Part shown: positions 33,135 through 42,379 of the stretch, piece after piece
How positions within the stretch are numbered: the first letter of the stretch is position 1
Layout of the letters: every line of letters starts with the position of its first letter
Notes under the pieces: model-generated
The model's database searches: none
What the model was told of the DNA's origin: nothing
The model's input: the letters and a program-made list of their open reading frames with translations, nothing else
Assembly (NCBI RefSeq): GCF_005937985.2
Contig: NZ_CP042172.1
Span: forward strand, 3,585,548-3,649,547
Length of the DNA: 64,000 nt
DNA from: Arthrobacter sp. KBS0702
Lineage (GTDB): Bacteria; Actinomycetota; Actinomycetes; Actinomycetales; Micrococcaceae
Reading direction: 5' to 3'
Made by a program: the position numbers and the translations under genes

Positions 33135-34817
33135 TCAGCGGGCACGCTCGACGCGTTTTTCGTCCCAGACCGGTTCGGCCGATTCGTAGACCCTGCCGTC
33201 CGAGCCGAAGACCAGGAAGCGGTCGAAGGTCCGGGCGAACCAGCGGTCGTGGGTGACGGCCAGGACCGTTCCCTCGAAGTGGTCGATGGCCCGTTCCAGG
33301 GCCTCGGCCGAGTGCAGGTCCAGGTTGTCCGTGGGCTCGTCGAGCAGCAGCAGGGTGGCCCCGGAGAGCTGCAGCAGCAGGATCTGGAACCTCGCCTGCT
33401 GCCCGCCGGAGAGGGACTCGTACTTCTGCTCCGACTGCCCCGCCAGGCCGTAGCCGTCCAGCGCGCCGGCGGCCGCCTCGCGGGCCAGCCCGGAGCGGTG
33501 TTCGTCGCCGCGGTGCAGGATCTCCAGCAGCGTCTTGCCCAGCAGGTCGGGCCGGACGTGGGTCTGCGCGAAGAATCCGGGCCGGATCCGGGCCCCGAGT
33601 TTTACCGTCCCCTCGTGCGGGACTTCGGCGATTTCGACGTCGGAGACCGGCAGGTGCTCGCGTTCCGGATCGGTGCCGCCGGTGGCCAGCAGCCGCAGGA
33701 AGTGGCTTTTTCCCGAACCGTTGGAGCCAAGCACGCCGACCCGGTCGCCGAACCACACCTCGGTGGAGAACGGCTTCATCAGTCCGGTGAGCTCCAGCCT
33801 CTCCGCCACGATGGCGCGCTTGGCGGTGCGGCCGCCCTTGAGCCGCATCTTCACGTTCTGCTCGATCGGCAGTGCCTCGGGCGGGCCGGCTTCGAGGAAT
33901 TTCGCCAGCCGGGTCTGCGCCGCGTGGTAGCGGTTGGCCATGTCGGAGCGGAACGCGGCCTTGTTCTTGTACATATTGACGAGTTCCTTGAGCTTCACGT
34001 GCTCCTCGTCCCAGCGCTTGCGGAGCTCCTCGAAGCGGGCGTTGCGGTCCGCGCGGGCGTCCACGTAGGAGCCGAAGCCGCCGCCGTGGACCCAGGCGCC
34101 GGCACCGTTGATGCCTGGTTCCAGGGTCACGATGCGGCCCGCGGCGTTGTTCAGCAGTTCGCGGTCGTGGCTGATGAAAAACACGGTCTTTTTCGACTCG
34201 TTGAGCTTCGCCTCGAGCCAACGCTTGCCCGGGACGTCAAGGTAGTTGTCCGGCTCGTCCAGGAGCAGCAGCTCGTCCGGTCCGGCGAACAGCGCCTCGA
34301 GCACCAGCCGCTTCTGCTCGCCGCCGGAGAGGCTCGACGCCGGGCGGTGCTGTGCGCGGTCGAAGGGCAGGCCGAGGGCGGCCATGCAGACCTCGTCCCA
34401 GACGGTTTCGACGTCGTAGCCGCCGGCGTCGCCCCAGTCCACGATGGCCTGCGCGTAGGCCATCTGGGTGGGCTCGTCGTCGTGCTCCATCATCGCCAGT
34501 TCCGCCTTATCGACGGCGTGCGCGGCGGCCGCCAGCGCGGGCGGCGCGGCGGAGACCAGCAGGTCGCGGACGCTCGATTCGTCCCGCACCTGGCCGACGA
34601 ACTGGCGCATGATGCCCATGTTCCCGGACCGGCCGATCACGCCTTCGTCCGGGACGAGGTCCCCGGAGATGATCCGGAACAACGTCGTCTTGCCGGTTCC
34701 GTTGGGCCCGATCAGCGCCGTCTTCGTGCCGTCCGGGACCTTGAACGTCACCCCGTTGAGCAGCTGGGTGCCGTCGGAGAGGAAGTAGTCGATGCCGGAT
34801 ACGTCAATATGAGCCAC
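33135..34817 (-). CDS. ABC-F-family ATPase
   Basis: A 560-residue soluble protein with two ATP-binding cassettes and no membrane domain: Walker A GPNGTGKTT and GSNGSGKSH, signatures LSGGEQKRL and LSGGQQARF, Walker B LLLLDEPDNYLD and LLLLDEPTDNLD. ABC-F proteins act on the ribosome (translation factors or antibiotic protection). The linker between cassettes is basic and coiled. A GTG at 34817 preceded by GGAGG is the start; the upstream open frame overlaps the penicillin-binding protein in another frame. Confidence 0.9.
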   Translation of the reverse strand: MAHIDVSGIDYFLSDGTQLLNGVTFKVPDGTKTALIGPNGTGKTTLFRIISGDLVPDEGVIGRSGNMGIMRQFVGQVRDESSVRDLLVSAAPPALAAAAHAVDKAELAMMEHDDEPTQMAYAQAIVDWGDAGGYDVETVWDEVCMAALGLPFDRAQHRPASSLSGGEQKRLVLEALFAGPDELLLLDEPDNYLDVPGKRWLEAKLNESKKTVFFISHDRELLNNAAGRIVTLEPGINGAGAWVHGGGFGSYVDARADRNARFEELRKRWDEEHVKLKELVNMYKNKAAFRSDMANRYHAAQTRLAKFLEAGPPEALPIEQNVKMRLKGGRTAKRAIVAERLELTGLMKPFSTEVWFGDRVGVLGSNGSGKSHFLRLLATGGTDPEREHLPVSDVEIAEVPHEGTVKLGARIRPGFFAQTHVRPDLLGKTLLEILHRGDEHRSGLAREAAAGALDGYGLAGQSEQKYESLSGGQQARFQILLLQLSGATLLLLDEPTDNLDLHSAEALERAIDHFEGTVLAVTHDRWFARTFDRFLVFGSDGRVYESAEPVWDEKRVERAR

Positions 34818-34867
34818 ACTGCAATCCTCCCACGGCCGGTGCGGCCGAAGGCGGCGGAACGCCTGCC

Positions 34868-36874
34868 TCAGCCCGCGGCGGTGAGGAACTCCTTGAGCAG
34901 CGGCCCGGACGTGGTGGCGCCGAGGCCGCCGTCCTCGACGAACACGGCCACTGCGAGGTCCCCGTGGACGGCCACGATCCACGCATGGGTCTTGGGCGGG
35001 TTCTCCTTGCCGAATTCCGCGGTGCCGGTCTTGGCGCCCACGGGTGCGCCGGGCACGGAGGCCAGGAAGCCCGCGTGGCCGGAGGTCACCACGGCGCGCA
35101 TCATGTCCGCCAGGGAGGCGGCTTCGGCGGCCGTCACCGGGGTGCCGGCGGACTTTGCGGGGGCGGGGGCCGACGTCGAGGGCCCGGCGGTGGCCCCGGC
35201 CGACGGCGCGGGGCTTCCGGCCGCGGCGGCGTTCGGGTTCAGGACCAGCACGGGGGCGACGGGGGCCCCCTTGGCCACCGAGCCGGCCATGATGGCCGCG
35301 GCGAGCGGGGACATCAGCACCTTGCCCTGGCCGATCATCGAGGCAGCGTGCTCGGTGCCGGTGGCCTCGCCCGGGACCGAGCCCAGGAAGGCCGCGGCGC
35401 CCAGCGTGGGCGCCTCCACGGCGACGCCCAGGGACGTGGCCGCCGATTCCAGCTGGGCCTGGCTGACCTTTTCCCGCGCGTTGATGAAGGCGGTGTTGCA
35501 GGAGTGCGCGAAGGCGTCCCGCAGGGTGACCGAGCCCAGCGAGGATGCTGGGTAGCCCTCGGCATTCTTGAACGTCCGGCCGTCCACCGTGAGGGTGGCC
35601 GGGCAGTCCACCGTGGCGTCCGGGGTCATGCCGTTGCGGAACATAGCCAGCGAATCCACGATCTTGAAGATGGACCCTGGCGCGTACTGGCCGAGCATGG
35701 CCGTGTCATAGCCGTTGCTGCCCGGCCCCGAAGCGGCGGCCAGCACCGCTCCGCTGGAGGGCCGCAGCGCCACGATGGCCGACGCCGGGCCCACCTTGGC
35801 CAGGGTGTCCTCGGCCAGCTGCTGCAGCTTCGGGTCAAGGGTCGTCTTCAGCGGGGTTCCGGGTTTCATCGGTTCCTGGAAGAGGACACGGCGGCCGCCG
35901 TTGAGCTGGGCCTGGCGCTGCTCAGCGGTGAGCCCCGCGGTCTGGGCAAAGACCTGGACGCCGTCCGTGCCGCGCAACTGGGCATCGTATTGCTGCTGCA
36001 GGCCGCCGGTGCCCGTGCTGTCCCCGGCTTTGAGCGCACCGCCGGATTTCTCGATCTGTTCGGCGCTGGCCTCGGCCACGCTGCCCAGCAGCGCGCGGGC
36101 AAAGGTGCGGGAGGGCGCGAGGGGGAGTGAATCGGCGATGGCGCGGGCGCCCGGCACTGCGGCGATCTGCTCGTCGGTGATGGTCCGGCCATCCTGGCGG
36201 AGGGTGATGGCGGTGACAAACGCCTCGGCGCCGGCTGCCTGGACCTGCTGGGTGTAGGCGGCGGGATCGGCGCCCACCAGCTGGGCGAGCTTGGCCGCGG
36301 AGGCGGCGGGGTCCGCCGAACCCAGCCGGGGCTTGTCGATGCCGACGTGGACCACGGGCCGGTAGGTGACCAGCTTTGCGTCGGCGGCACCCAGGATCTC
36401 GGCCCGTTGCGGCGCCTCGGTCGAGGTGCCAAGGATCTCAGTGTCGGCCAGTCCGGGCACCAGCAGCCCCGGGCTCCACACGGTGAGCCATTTGTCGCCC
36501 GACTTCTTCAGCTGGGCGGAGACGGAGTACTTCCATTCGGCGGCGCCGATCTTCCAGCTGTACTCCAGGGGCACGGTCGCGGTGGCGGCGTCCAGCTTGA
36601 GTTCGCCGCTCTGGACCGCAGGCTTGACCGGGTCCAGCCCCTTGAAGACCTCGTGGAGCTTCTCGTTCGCCGCCACGGAGTCCTTGCCTTCAAAGGGCAC
36701 GGCGCCGACGTCGAGCGCGGCCACCGCGGACGCGAGCTGCTTCGCGGCCTCCTGCGCGCCGGCCCGGCCGTCGTCGCAGGCCACCAGCGAGGCGCCGAGA
36801 AGGAGGCCCACCAGGCCCAGTGAAAGCTTTTGAATTTTCCCCATTCGCGCCATTATGCCCTGTGCCAGGGACAT
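34868..36874 (-). CDS. Class B penicillin-binding lipoprotein (PBP2A-like)
   Basis: A 668-residue peptidoglycan transpeptidase. A lipobox LVAC at about residues 30-33 predicts a membrane lipoprotein. An NTF2-like MecA N-terminal domain (about 38-150) and a dimerisation domain follow. The transpeptidase has Ser401-x-x-Lys404 (SIFK), SCN at 458-460 and KTGT at 615-618. A Pro/Ala/Ser insert lies at about 548-578. The first residues may begin at 36874, 36853 or 36844. Converges on nothing; the two-component genes lie just upstream on the same strand. Confidence 0.92.
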   Translation of the reverse strand: MSLAQGIMARMGKIQKLSLGLVGLLLGASLVACDDGRAGAQEAAKQLASAVAALDVGAVPFEGKDSVAANEKLHEVFKGLDPVKPAVQSGELKLDAATATVPLEYSWKIGAAEWKYSVSAQLKKSGDKWLTVWSPGLLVPGLADTEILGTSTEAPQRAEILGAADAKLVTYRPVVHVGIDKPRLGSADPAASAAKLAQLVGADPAAYTQQVQAAGAEAFVTAITLRQDGRTITDEQIAAVPGARAIADSLPLAPSRTFARALLGSVAEASAEQIEKSGGALKAGDSTGTGGLQQQYDAQLRGTDGVQVFAQTAGLTAEQRQAQLNGGRRVLFQEPMKPGTPLKTTLDPKLQQLAEDTLAKVGPASAIVALRPSSGAVLAAASGPGSNGYDTAMLGQYAPGSIFKIVDSLAMFRNGMTPDATVDCPATLTVDGRTFKNAEGYPASSLGSVTLRDAFAHSCNTAFINAREKVSQAQLESAATSLGVAVEAPTLGAAAFLGSVPGEATGTEHAASMIGQGKVLMSPLAAAIMAGSVAKGAPVAPVLVLNPNAAAAGSPAPSAGATAGPSTSAPAPAKSAGTPVTAAEAASLADMMRAVVTSGHAGFLASVPGAPVGAKTGTAEFGKENPPKTHAWIVAVHGDLAVAVFVEDGGLGATTSGPLLKEFLTAAG

Positions 36875-36895
36875 TGCCGTGTCACCGGGTCGGCC

Positions 36896-37552
36896 CTAGC
36901 CCCGGCGGATGATCCGCCGCTGCGTCGCCACGGCGATGGCGGCCGTGCGGTTGTCCACGCCGAGTTTCCCGTAGATATGTACCAGGTGCGTCTTCACCGT
37001 CGCCTCCGAAATGAACAGCTGCCGGGCGATGGCCCGGTTCCCCAGGCCGGTGGCAAGCAGCTCGAGCAGCTGGATTTCCCGGGCGGAAAGGGCCGGCTCG
37101 GGGTTCCGGATCCGGCCCAGCAGCCGTGCGGCGACCTCCGGGGCCAACGCGGTCTGGCCCGCGGCGGCAGCCAGCACCGCCTGGCGGATCTGCTCCGGCG
37201 GCGCATCCTTGAGCATGTAGCCGCTCGCGCCGGCCTCCACCGCGGCGAGGATGTCCGCGTCGGAGTCGAAGGTCGTGAGTATCAGTACGGGCGGTGCCGG
37301 CGTCCCGGCCTCGCCAGCCTTAATCCTGCCCGTTGCCGTGACCCCGTCCATGCCCGCGCCCATCTGCAGGTCCATGAGCACGACGTCGACCGGCTCGCCC
37401 AGGGTGTTCAGCCGCGCCAGCGCGGCGAGGGCGGCGGCGCCGTCGGCGGCCTCCGCGGCGACGGCGATGCCCTCGAAGCCGGCCAGCATGGCCCGCAGGC
37501 CGGCCCGGACCACGGGATGATCGTCGACCAGCAGGACCCGGATCTGGTTCAC
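36896..37552 (-). CDS. NarL/LuxR-type response regulator
   Basis: A 218-residue regulator: receiver domain with acidic pocket VDDHP and phospho-acceptor Asp61 (in VVLMDLQMG), then a LuxR helix-turn-helix (LSAREIQLLELLATGLGNRAIARQLFISEATVKTHLVHIYGKL region). Its GTG start overlaps the kinase stop (GTGA), so the two are translationally coupled. Confidence 0.93.
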   Translation of the reverse strand: MNQIRVLLVDDHPVVRAGLRAMLAGFEGIAVAAEAADGAAALAALARLNTLGEPVDVVLMDLQMGAGMDGVTATGRIKAGEAGTPAPPVLILTTFDSDADILAAVEAGASGYMLKDAPPEQIRQAVLAAAAGQTALAPEVAARLLGRIRNPEPALSAREIQLLELLATGLGNRAIARQLFISEATVKTHLVHIYGKLGVDNRTAAIAVATQRRIIRRG

Positions 37553-38862
37553 CGTCCCGCCTTCCCGGGCGCACCGGCCGGCGTGCCCGGTGGTGTCCGC
37601 CCCTCGAGCGGCAGCCGGATGGCGACGACGGTCCCTTCGCCGGGGGCGGACTCAAGGTCCAGGGTCCCGGCCAGCGCCGCCACCCGGTCCCGCAGCGACG
37701 CCAGGCCGAAGCCGGATCCGTCGGCGCGGTTCGGCACCGCGGCGGGGTCGAAGCCGGCGCCGTCGTCGAAGATGTCCATGGCCACCTCGGAGCCCAGGAA
37801 GGACAGGGTCACGACGGCGGTTCCGGCGTTCGCGTGGGTCCACACGTTGGCGAGGCTGGACTGGGCAGCCCTCAGCAGGGTGGTCCGGTACGGGTTGGGG
37901 AGGTCCGCGGGGGTGCCCTCCACCTCAAGCCGGCAGCTCAGGGCCGCGCCGCGGGCGGCCGCCTCCGTTTCGGTCTGCGCGCACAGCCGGCGCAGGCTGT
38001 CCACCAGTGAACTTTGCTCGAGGTCGGGGGACTGCAGGCCGCGGACGAAGTTGCGCGCCTCGGCCAGGTTGGCGGCGGCGGTGTCCTGGACGGTCCGGAG
38101 CCGGTTTCGGGCCAGTCCCGTGTCCCCGGCGTCCAGCGCCTGTTCGGCCGAGCGTCCCATCAGCACGATGCTGGAGAAGCCCTGGGCCAGGGTGTCGTGG
38201 ATTTCGCAGGCCAGCCGGGTCCGCTCCGCCAGCGTCCCGGCGTCGTGCTGGCTGCGGGCCAGTTCGGCGCGGGTGGCGCGGAGTTCCTCGGCTGCCAGCC
38301 GCTGATTCTCCGCCTCCAGGTAGAGCGCCCGGTAGGCCAGCCCGGTGACCACGGCGAAGGCCGCGCCAAAGGCCGGCCCGAGCACGATTGGCAGCTGCAG
38401 CTGGCTCCCGGCCGGCCCGCCGTTGTGGAACCACAGGGCCGCGACGACCATCATGGTGCTGGCCGCGATGGCGGCCAGCGCCGGACCCCGCGGAAGCACG
38501 TGCAGCTGCAGGAAGAACAGCGGGAAGGCCAGCCAGACGAAGTCCGCGCTGCCCCAGACCAACAGCAGCCAAAGCAGGCACACCGCGGCCAGCCACCAGG
38601 CGGACAGCGGTCGTGGGTCGAACCGGCCGGGCCGGACGGAGTGGCGTTTCTCCAGTACCGTGCCCGCAAGGTAGACGCCGGCAAGGCAGAGCACCAGACC
38701 GACCTGGAGCCACGCCGCTCCGTGGACCCCGGCGGCCAGCAGCCGCACCAGCGCCACCAGCAGCAGCACGGCGAAACCCACGTGCAGGCTGACCCGCAGG
38801 ACGCGGAGGATCACGGCTGCTCCGGTGAAGTCGTGCTCCGCAGCGCCGCTTTGGTCCTCCAT
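37549..38862 (-). CDS. Sensor histidine kinase, HisKA_3 type
   Basis: A 437-residue kinase with five to six N-terminal transmembrane helices (residues 15-180), a coiled linker and a dimerisation helix with the phospho-accepting His222 (CEIHDTLAQGFSSIVLMGRSAE). The ATPase domain includes FDDGAGFD and GFGLASLRDRVAALAGTLD. Partner of the following regulator. The divergent ABC permease/ATPase pair begins 222 bp away and is the likely target, as in many LiaSR/BceS-like stress systems. Confidence 0.92.
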   Translation of the reverse strand: MEDQSGAAEHDFTGAAVILRVLRVSLHVGFAVLLLVALVRLLAAGVHGAAWLQVGLVLCLAGVYLAGTVLEKRHSVRPGRFDPRPLSAWWLAAVCLLWLLLVWGSADFVWLAFPLFFLQLHVLPRGPALAAIAASTMMVVAALWFHNGGPAGSQLQLPIVLGPAFGAAFAVVTGLAYRALYLEAENQRLAAEELRATRAELARSQHDAGTLAERTRLACEIHDTLAQGFSSIVLMGRSAEQALDAGDTGLARNRLRTVQDTAAANLAEARNFVRGLQSPDLEQSSLVDSLRRLCAQTETEAAARGAALSCRLEVEGTPADLPNPYRTTLLRAAQSSLANVWTHANAGTAVVTLSFLGSEVAMDIFDDGAGFDPAAVPNRADGSGFGLASLRDRVAALAGTLDLESAPGEGTVVAIRLPLEGRTPPGTPAGAPGKAGR

Positions 38863-38892
38863 GCTTTCAGCCTAGCCCGGAGCCGGCCGCAG

Positions 38893-38944
38893 GCCGGACA
38901 ACAAAGCCGGACAACAAAGCCGGACAACAAAGCCGGACAACAGG
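38893..38944. repeat. Four tandem copies of a 13-bp unit
   Basis: GCCGGACAACAAA is repeated at 38893, 38906 and 38919 and again with a changed end (GCCGGACAACAGG) at 38932. It lies 31 bp upstream of the kinase start, between it and the divergent ABC gene. Length suits slipped-strand variation. Confidence 0.8.
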
Positions 38945-38960
38945 CGGCGGGCGGCCACAA

Positions 38961-38990
38961 TCAACCTTTTGGTTGACCGGCGGATCAACC
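38961..38990. promoter_or_regulatory. Candidate response-regulator operator
   Basis: TCAACC-TTTT-GGTTGA (38961-38976), a 6-bp inverted repeat, is followed by a further half-site ATCAACC (38984-38990). It lies in the divergent region of the kinase and ABC genes, 95-125 bp upstream of the ABC start. Confidence 0.55.
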
Positions 38991-39084
38991 AGGTGTCCGC
39001 CCCGGACCATCCGGACGCCCGATGTCAGGCCGCTCCCGCGGCGCCAGAGTGGAAGGACGCCATTAACCACCGCAAAGGACACCA

Positions 39085-40179
39085 ATGTTTCTCGCCATCC
39101 GCGACATCCGCTTCGCCAAGGGCCGCTTCGCCCTGATGGGCGGGGTCGTTGCCCTGATTACCCTGCTGCTCGTGATGCTCTCCGGACTCACCGCAGGACT
39201 CGGCAACCAGTCAACCTCTGCCATTGCCGACCTGCCGGCAGATCACATCGTTTTCGGTGCACCGGCCGGCACCAGCCCGAAGGCCTCCTTCACCGAATCC
39301 GAGGTCACCGGCACCCAGCTGGCCGCCTGGGCCGCCCGCGACGGCGTCAGCAGGGCCGAAGCGCTCGGCATCAGCCAAACCCGCCTGCAGGCCCTCGGCG
39401 CGGGCGGAGACCCGGCCGGCACCGCCAACGTGGCAGTCTTCGGCGTCGACTCCGGCGGCCGCCTCGCCCCGGCCCCGGTCGCCGAGGGCACGGTGGTGGT
39501 GGGGTCCGGACTCGCCAGGGAACTCGACCTCGCAGTCGGCAGCCGGGTGTCGGTGGGCGGCACCGAACTCGCGGTTTCGGCCGTGGTCCAGGAGCAGTGG
39601 TATTCGCACACCGGCGTCGTCTGGACCACCTTGGCCGATTGGCGGAAGCTGGCCCATCTGGCCGGAGGGGACGCCGTCGCCACCGTGATCGCGGCGAGCT
39701 TCACCGACGGCGGCGCGGACGTCCCGGCGGCGGACCAGGCTGCCGGAACGGTCAGTGCCAGCCGGGAGGGTTCCTTCCAGGCGCTCGGCTCCTACCGCAG
39801 CGAGAACGGGTCCTTGATGCTCATGCAAGCCTTCCTCTACGGCATCTCGGCGCTGGTGATCGTGGCGTTTCTGACCGTGTGGACGGTACAGCGCACCAGG
39901 GACATTGCCGTCGTCAAGGCCCTCGGCGGTTCCTCGGCGTACGTGCTCAAGGACGCCATGGTGCAGGCGGCGGTCGTCCTTGTCGCCGGGGCCGCCGCCG
40001 GAGGTGCGGCCGGCGTGGTCGGCGGCCTGCTGGCCGCACAGGCGGCGCCGTTCCTCACCACCGTGCAGACCACCCTGCTGCCCGTCGCCGGGATTGTGGT
40101 CCTGGGACTGGCCGGCGCGGCGCTGGCAGTGCGCGGCATCGCCCGGATCGACCCGCTCCTGGCACTCGGCGGCAACTAA
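39085..40179 (+). CDS. FtsX/MacB-like ABC transporter permease
   Basis: A 364-residue protein: N-terminal helix (about 18-40), a 200-residue extracytoplasmic domain, and three C-terminal helices of the FtsX type (ISALVIVAFLTVWTVQRTRDIAVVKALGGSSAYVLKDAM contains the diagnostic R-x-I-A-x-x-K-A-x-G). It exports or senses an envelope-active compound with the next gene's ATPase. Confidence 0.88.
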   Translation: MFLAIRDIRFAKGRFALMGGVVALITLLLVMLSGLTAGLGNQSTSAIADLPADHIVFGAPAGTSPKASFTESEVTGTQLAAWAARDGVSRAEALGISQTRLQALGAGGDPAGTANVAVFGVDSGGRLAPAPVAEGTVVVGSGLARELDLAVGSRVSVGGTELAVSAVVQEQWYSHTGVVWTTLADWRKLAHLAGGDAVATVIAASFTDGGADVPAADQAAGTVSASREGSFQALGSYRSENGSLMLMQAFLYGISALVIVAFLTVWTVQRTRDIAVVKALGGSSAYVLKDAMVQAAVVLVAGAAAGGAAGVVGGLLAAQAAPFLTTVQTTLLPVAGIVVLGLAGAALAVRGIARIDPLLALGGN

Positions 40180-40242
40180 CACCCGCCCATCCCGCCCGTG
40201 CGCTGCCCCGGCCGCTAAAAACATTCCCTGAAAGGCATATAA

Positions 40243-40938
40243 ATGGAACCCGTCCTGAACTTCAGCCATGTCACCCTCGAATACCCCGACGGCGAGGGCA
40301 CCTTGCGTGCCCTCGACGACGTCAGCCTGGAACTGCGCCGCGGCGAATTCGTCTCCCTTGTGGGCCCGTCAGGTTCCGGAAAGTCGTCGTTGCTGGCCGT
40401 GGCCGCCACCTTGGTGCGTCCCACCGCCGGATCCGTCCTGGTGGCGGGCCAGGATGCCGCCGCGCTTCCGGACGCCGGGCGGACGTCACTCCGCCGGGAC
40501 AGCATCGGGATCATCTTCCAGCAGCCGAACCTGCTGCCGTCGCTCACCGCGGTGGAACAGCTTCTGGTCGCCGCCCATCTGCGGGCCGAGCCGTTGGTCG
40601 AGGCACGGCGGAAGGCCGTGGAGCTGCTCGGGCGTGTTGGCCTGGCGTCGGTGCTCGACAAACGTCCGCACCAGCTCTCCGGCGGGCAGCGGCAGCGCGT
40701 GAACATCGCGAGGGCCCTCATGGCCAGCCCGGCGGTGCTGCTGGTTGACGAGCCCACGGCGGCGCTGGACCGCGGCCGAAGTGAGGAGATTGTCCGGCTG
40801 CTCCGCCAGGTCACGGACGAATTCGGCGTGGCAACCCTGATGGTCACGCACGATACCGGTCTGGTTTCCTTCACCGACGCCGTGGCGACCATGCGGGACG
40901 GCCGCCTGTCGGCGGGAATCCTGGCTGCTGCGTCCTAG
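40243..40938 (+). CDS. ABC transporter ATP-binding protein, MacB/LolD type
   Basis: A 231-residue ATPase: Walker A GPSGSGKSS, Q-loop IIFQQPNLLP, signature LSGGQRQRVNIARAL, Walker B LLVDEPTAALD. Works with the preceding permease. Its TAG stop overlaps that of the convergent oxidoreductase in CTAG at 40935-40938. Confidence 0.93.
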   Translation: MEPVLNFSHVTLEYPDGEGTLRALDDVSLELRRGEFVSLVGPSGSGKSSLLAVAATLVRPTAGSVLVAGQDAAALPDAGRTSLRRDSIGIIFQQPNLLPSLTAVEQLLVAAHLRAEPLVEARRKAVELLGRVGLASVLDKRPHQLSGGQRQRVNIARALMASPAVLLVDEPTAALDRGRSEEIVRLLRQVTDEFGVATLMVTHDTGLVSFTDAVATMRDGRLSAGILAAAS

Positions 40939-42374
40939 AACCCCAGCGCCGGCGCTGGCAGTCCGAATATGTCCTTCAAGGCATGTTTGGCCGCGTGGAA
41001 GCCCGGCATACCGGTGACACCAGGCCCGGGCGGGGTGGACGAGGAGCAGAGGTACAGACCCGGAACGGGTGTCCGCCACGGTACGGGTCCCAGCACAGGG
41101 CGCCGGAGCAGGCCGCGCAGATCCATCACCCCGGCGCTGAAGTCGCCGCCAACGTAGTTCTCGTTGTATCCGGCCAGTTCCGCGGCCGTCGTCACGCGGC
41201 GGCCCACGACCAGGTCCCGGAAACCCGGGGCGAAGCGCTCCAGCTGGGCCGTGACTGCCTCGCCCATATCCACGGTGGATCCTGCGGGAACGTGGCAGTA
41301 GGTCCACAGAACCTGCCGGCTGGCGGGGGCGCGTCCCGGATCGAAGCGGGAAGGCTGGGAAACCAGGACATAGGGCCGCTCGGGATGCCGGCCGGCAGCC
41401 ACAGTGCGTTCGGACGCGGCGGTTTCGGCCCGGGTGCCGCCCACGTGGACCGTGCCGGCGTCGGCGAGTTCGGGGGCGGCCCACGGCACCGGGCCGGACA
41501 GGATGAAATCGACCTTGCAGGCGGCGTTGCCAAAGCGGAACGACTCGAGCGCGCGGCGGTACCCGGCCGGAAGCCGGCTGCCGGCGATCCGAAGCAGTCC
41601 CGGCGGGGCGACATCCAGCAGCGTGGCCTTGACCGGGGGCAATTGTGCCAGCGAGACGATCCGCGCCCCGGTTTCCACCACCCCGCCGTGGTCTTCGATG
41701 TCGGCCACCATCGCCCGGGCGATCGCCGCCGAGCCGCCCACCGGGATGGGCCAGCCGCCGGCGTGGCCCAGCGCGCCCAGCAGCAGGCCGGCTGCCGCGG
41801 CGGGCAGCGTCGGCAGGGGAGCCACGGCGTGGGCGGCCACCCCGCTGAGCAGTGCCGGTGCGAGCTCGTCGCGGAACCTCACTCCCCACAGGGCCGAGCC
41901 CTGCTCGATGGTCCGCAGTCCGAAGACGGCTGCCGCCAGCGGGTCGCGGGGCACCCGGAGCAGCTGGTTGAGGGTGAGATCGGCGATCCCGTCCAGCCGG
42001 TCAAGCAGGGGCGCCATGAGCCGGCGGTAGGCCGGGCCGTCGCGCCCCAGGGAGGCCACGGTCCGCTCCAGCGAGCGGTACCCCAGCGCGGCACGCCCGC
42101 CGTCGAGGGGTGCGCCGTGGGAGAGCACCGGGACCTCCAGCCGGAGGCGACGAGACAGTTCGAACTCGCGGAAGAACGGCGATGCCAGGGCCATCGGGTG
42201 CACCGCTGAGCACACGTCGTGGAAATGGCCTGGCTCGATGAGCTCCGCAGTGCGAAGCCCCCCGCCCACGGTCGCAGCTGCCTCGTAGACGTGCACCGCC
42301 AGCCCGGCCCGCGCCATCGTCACGGCGGCAGCCAGCCCGTTGGGCCCGGAACCTACGACGGCGACGTCGGGCAC
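40935..42374 (-). CDS. Phytoene desaturase-like FAD/NAD(P)-binding oxidoreductase
   Basis: A 479-residue flavoprotein with the N-terminal dinucleotide fold VAVVGSGPNGLAAAVTMARAG...YEAAATVGGGLRT and a C-terminal GLYLCSSSTPPGPGVTGMPGFHAAK, as in the CrtI/PDS family and its vertebrate NPH-like relatives. No other carotenoid gene is present, so the substrate is open. The GTG at 42374 places the fold at once at the N-terminus; an in-frame GTG at 42407 would overlap the upstream gene by 28 bp. Confidence 0.85.
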   Translation of the reverse strand: MPDVAVVGSGPNGLAAAVTMARAGLAVHVYEAAATVGGGLRTAELIEPGHFHDVCSAVHPMALASPFFREFELSRRLRLEVPVLSHGAPLDGGRAALGYRSLERTVASLGRDGPAYRRLMAPLLDRLDGIADLTLNQLLRVPRDPLAAAVFGLRTIEQGSALWGVRFRDELAPALLSGVAAHAVAPLPTLPAAAAGLLLGALGHAGGWPIPVGGSAAIARAMVADIEDHGGVVETGARIVSLAQLPPVKATLLDVAPPGLLRIAGSRLPAGYRRALESFRFGNAACKVDFILSGPVPWAAPELADAGTVHVGGTRAETAASERTVAAGRHPERPYVLVSQPSRFDPGRAPASRQVLWTYCHVPAGSTVDMGEAVTAQLERFAPGFRDLVVGRRVTTAAELAGYNENYVGGDFSAGVMDLRGLLRRPVLGPVPWRTPVPGLYLCSSSTPPGPGVTGMPGFHAAKHALKDIFGLPAPALGF

Positions 42375-42379
42375 CCGGA

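Noticed and set aside
33135-34817. Broken second Walker A in the ABC-F protein
   Set aside because: GSNGSGKSH still fits GxxGxGK[S/T]; only the residue after the serine is unusual, and ATP binding should be intact.
31824-35555. 1243-codon open frame on the plus strand
   Set aside because: It runs antisense to the MFS and ABC-F genes and part of the penicillin-binding gene, which have clear motifs. The translation is Gly/Arg/Gln-rich low complexity produced by high-GC codon bias.
38893-38944. Tandem repeat considered as a CRISPR
   Set aside because: Units are head-to-tail without spacers and far too short. No cas gene is present anywhere in the window.
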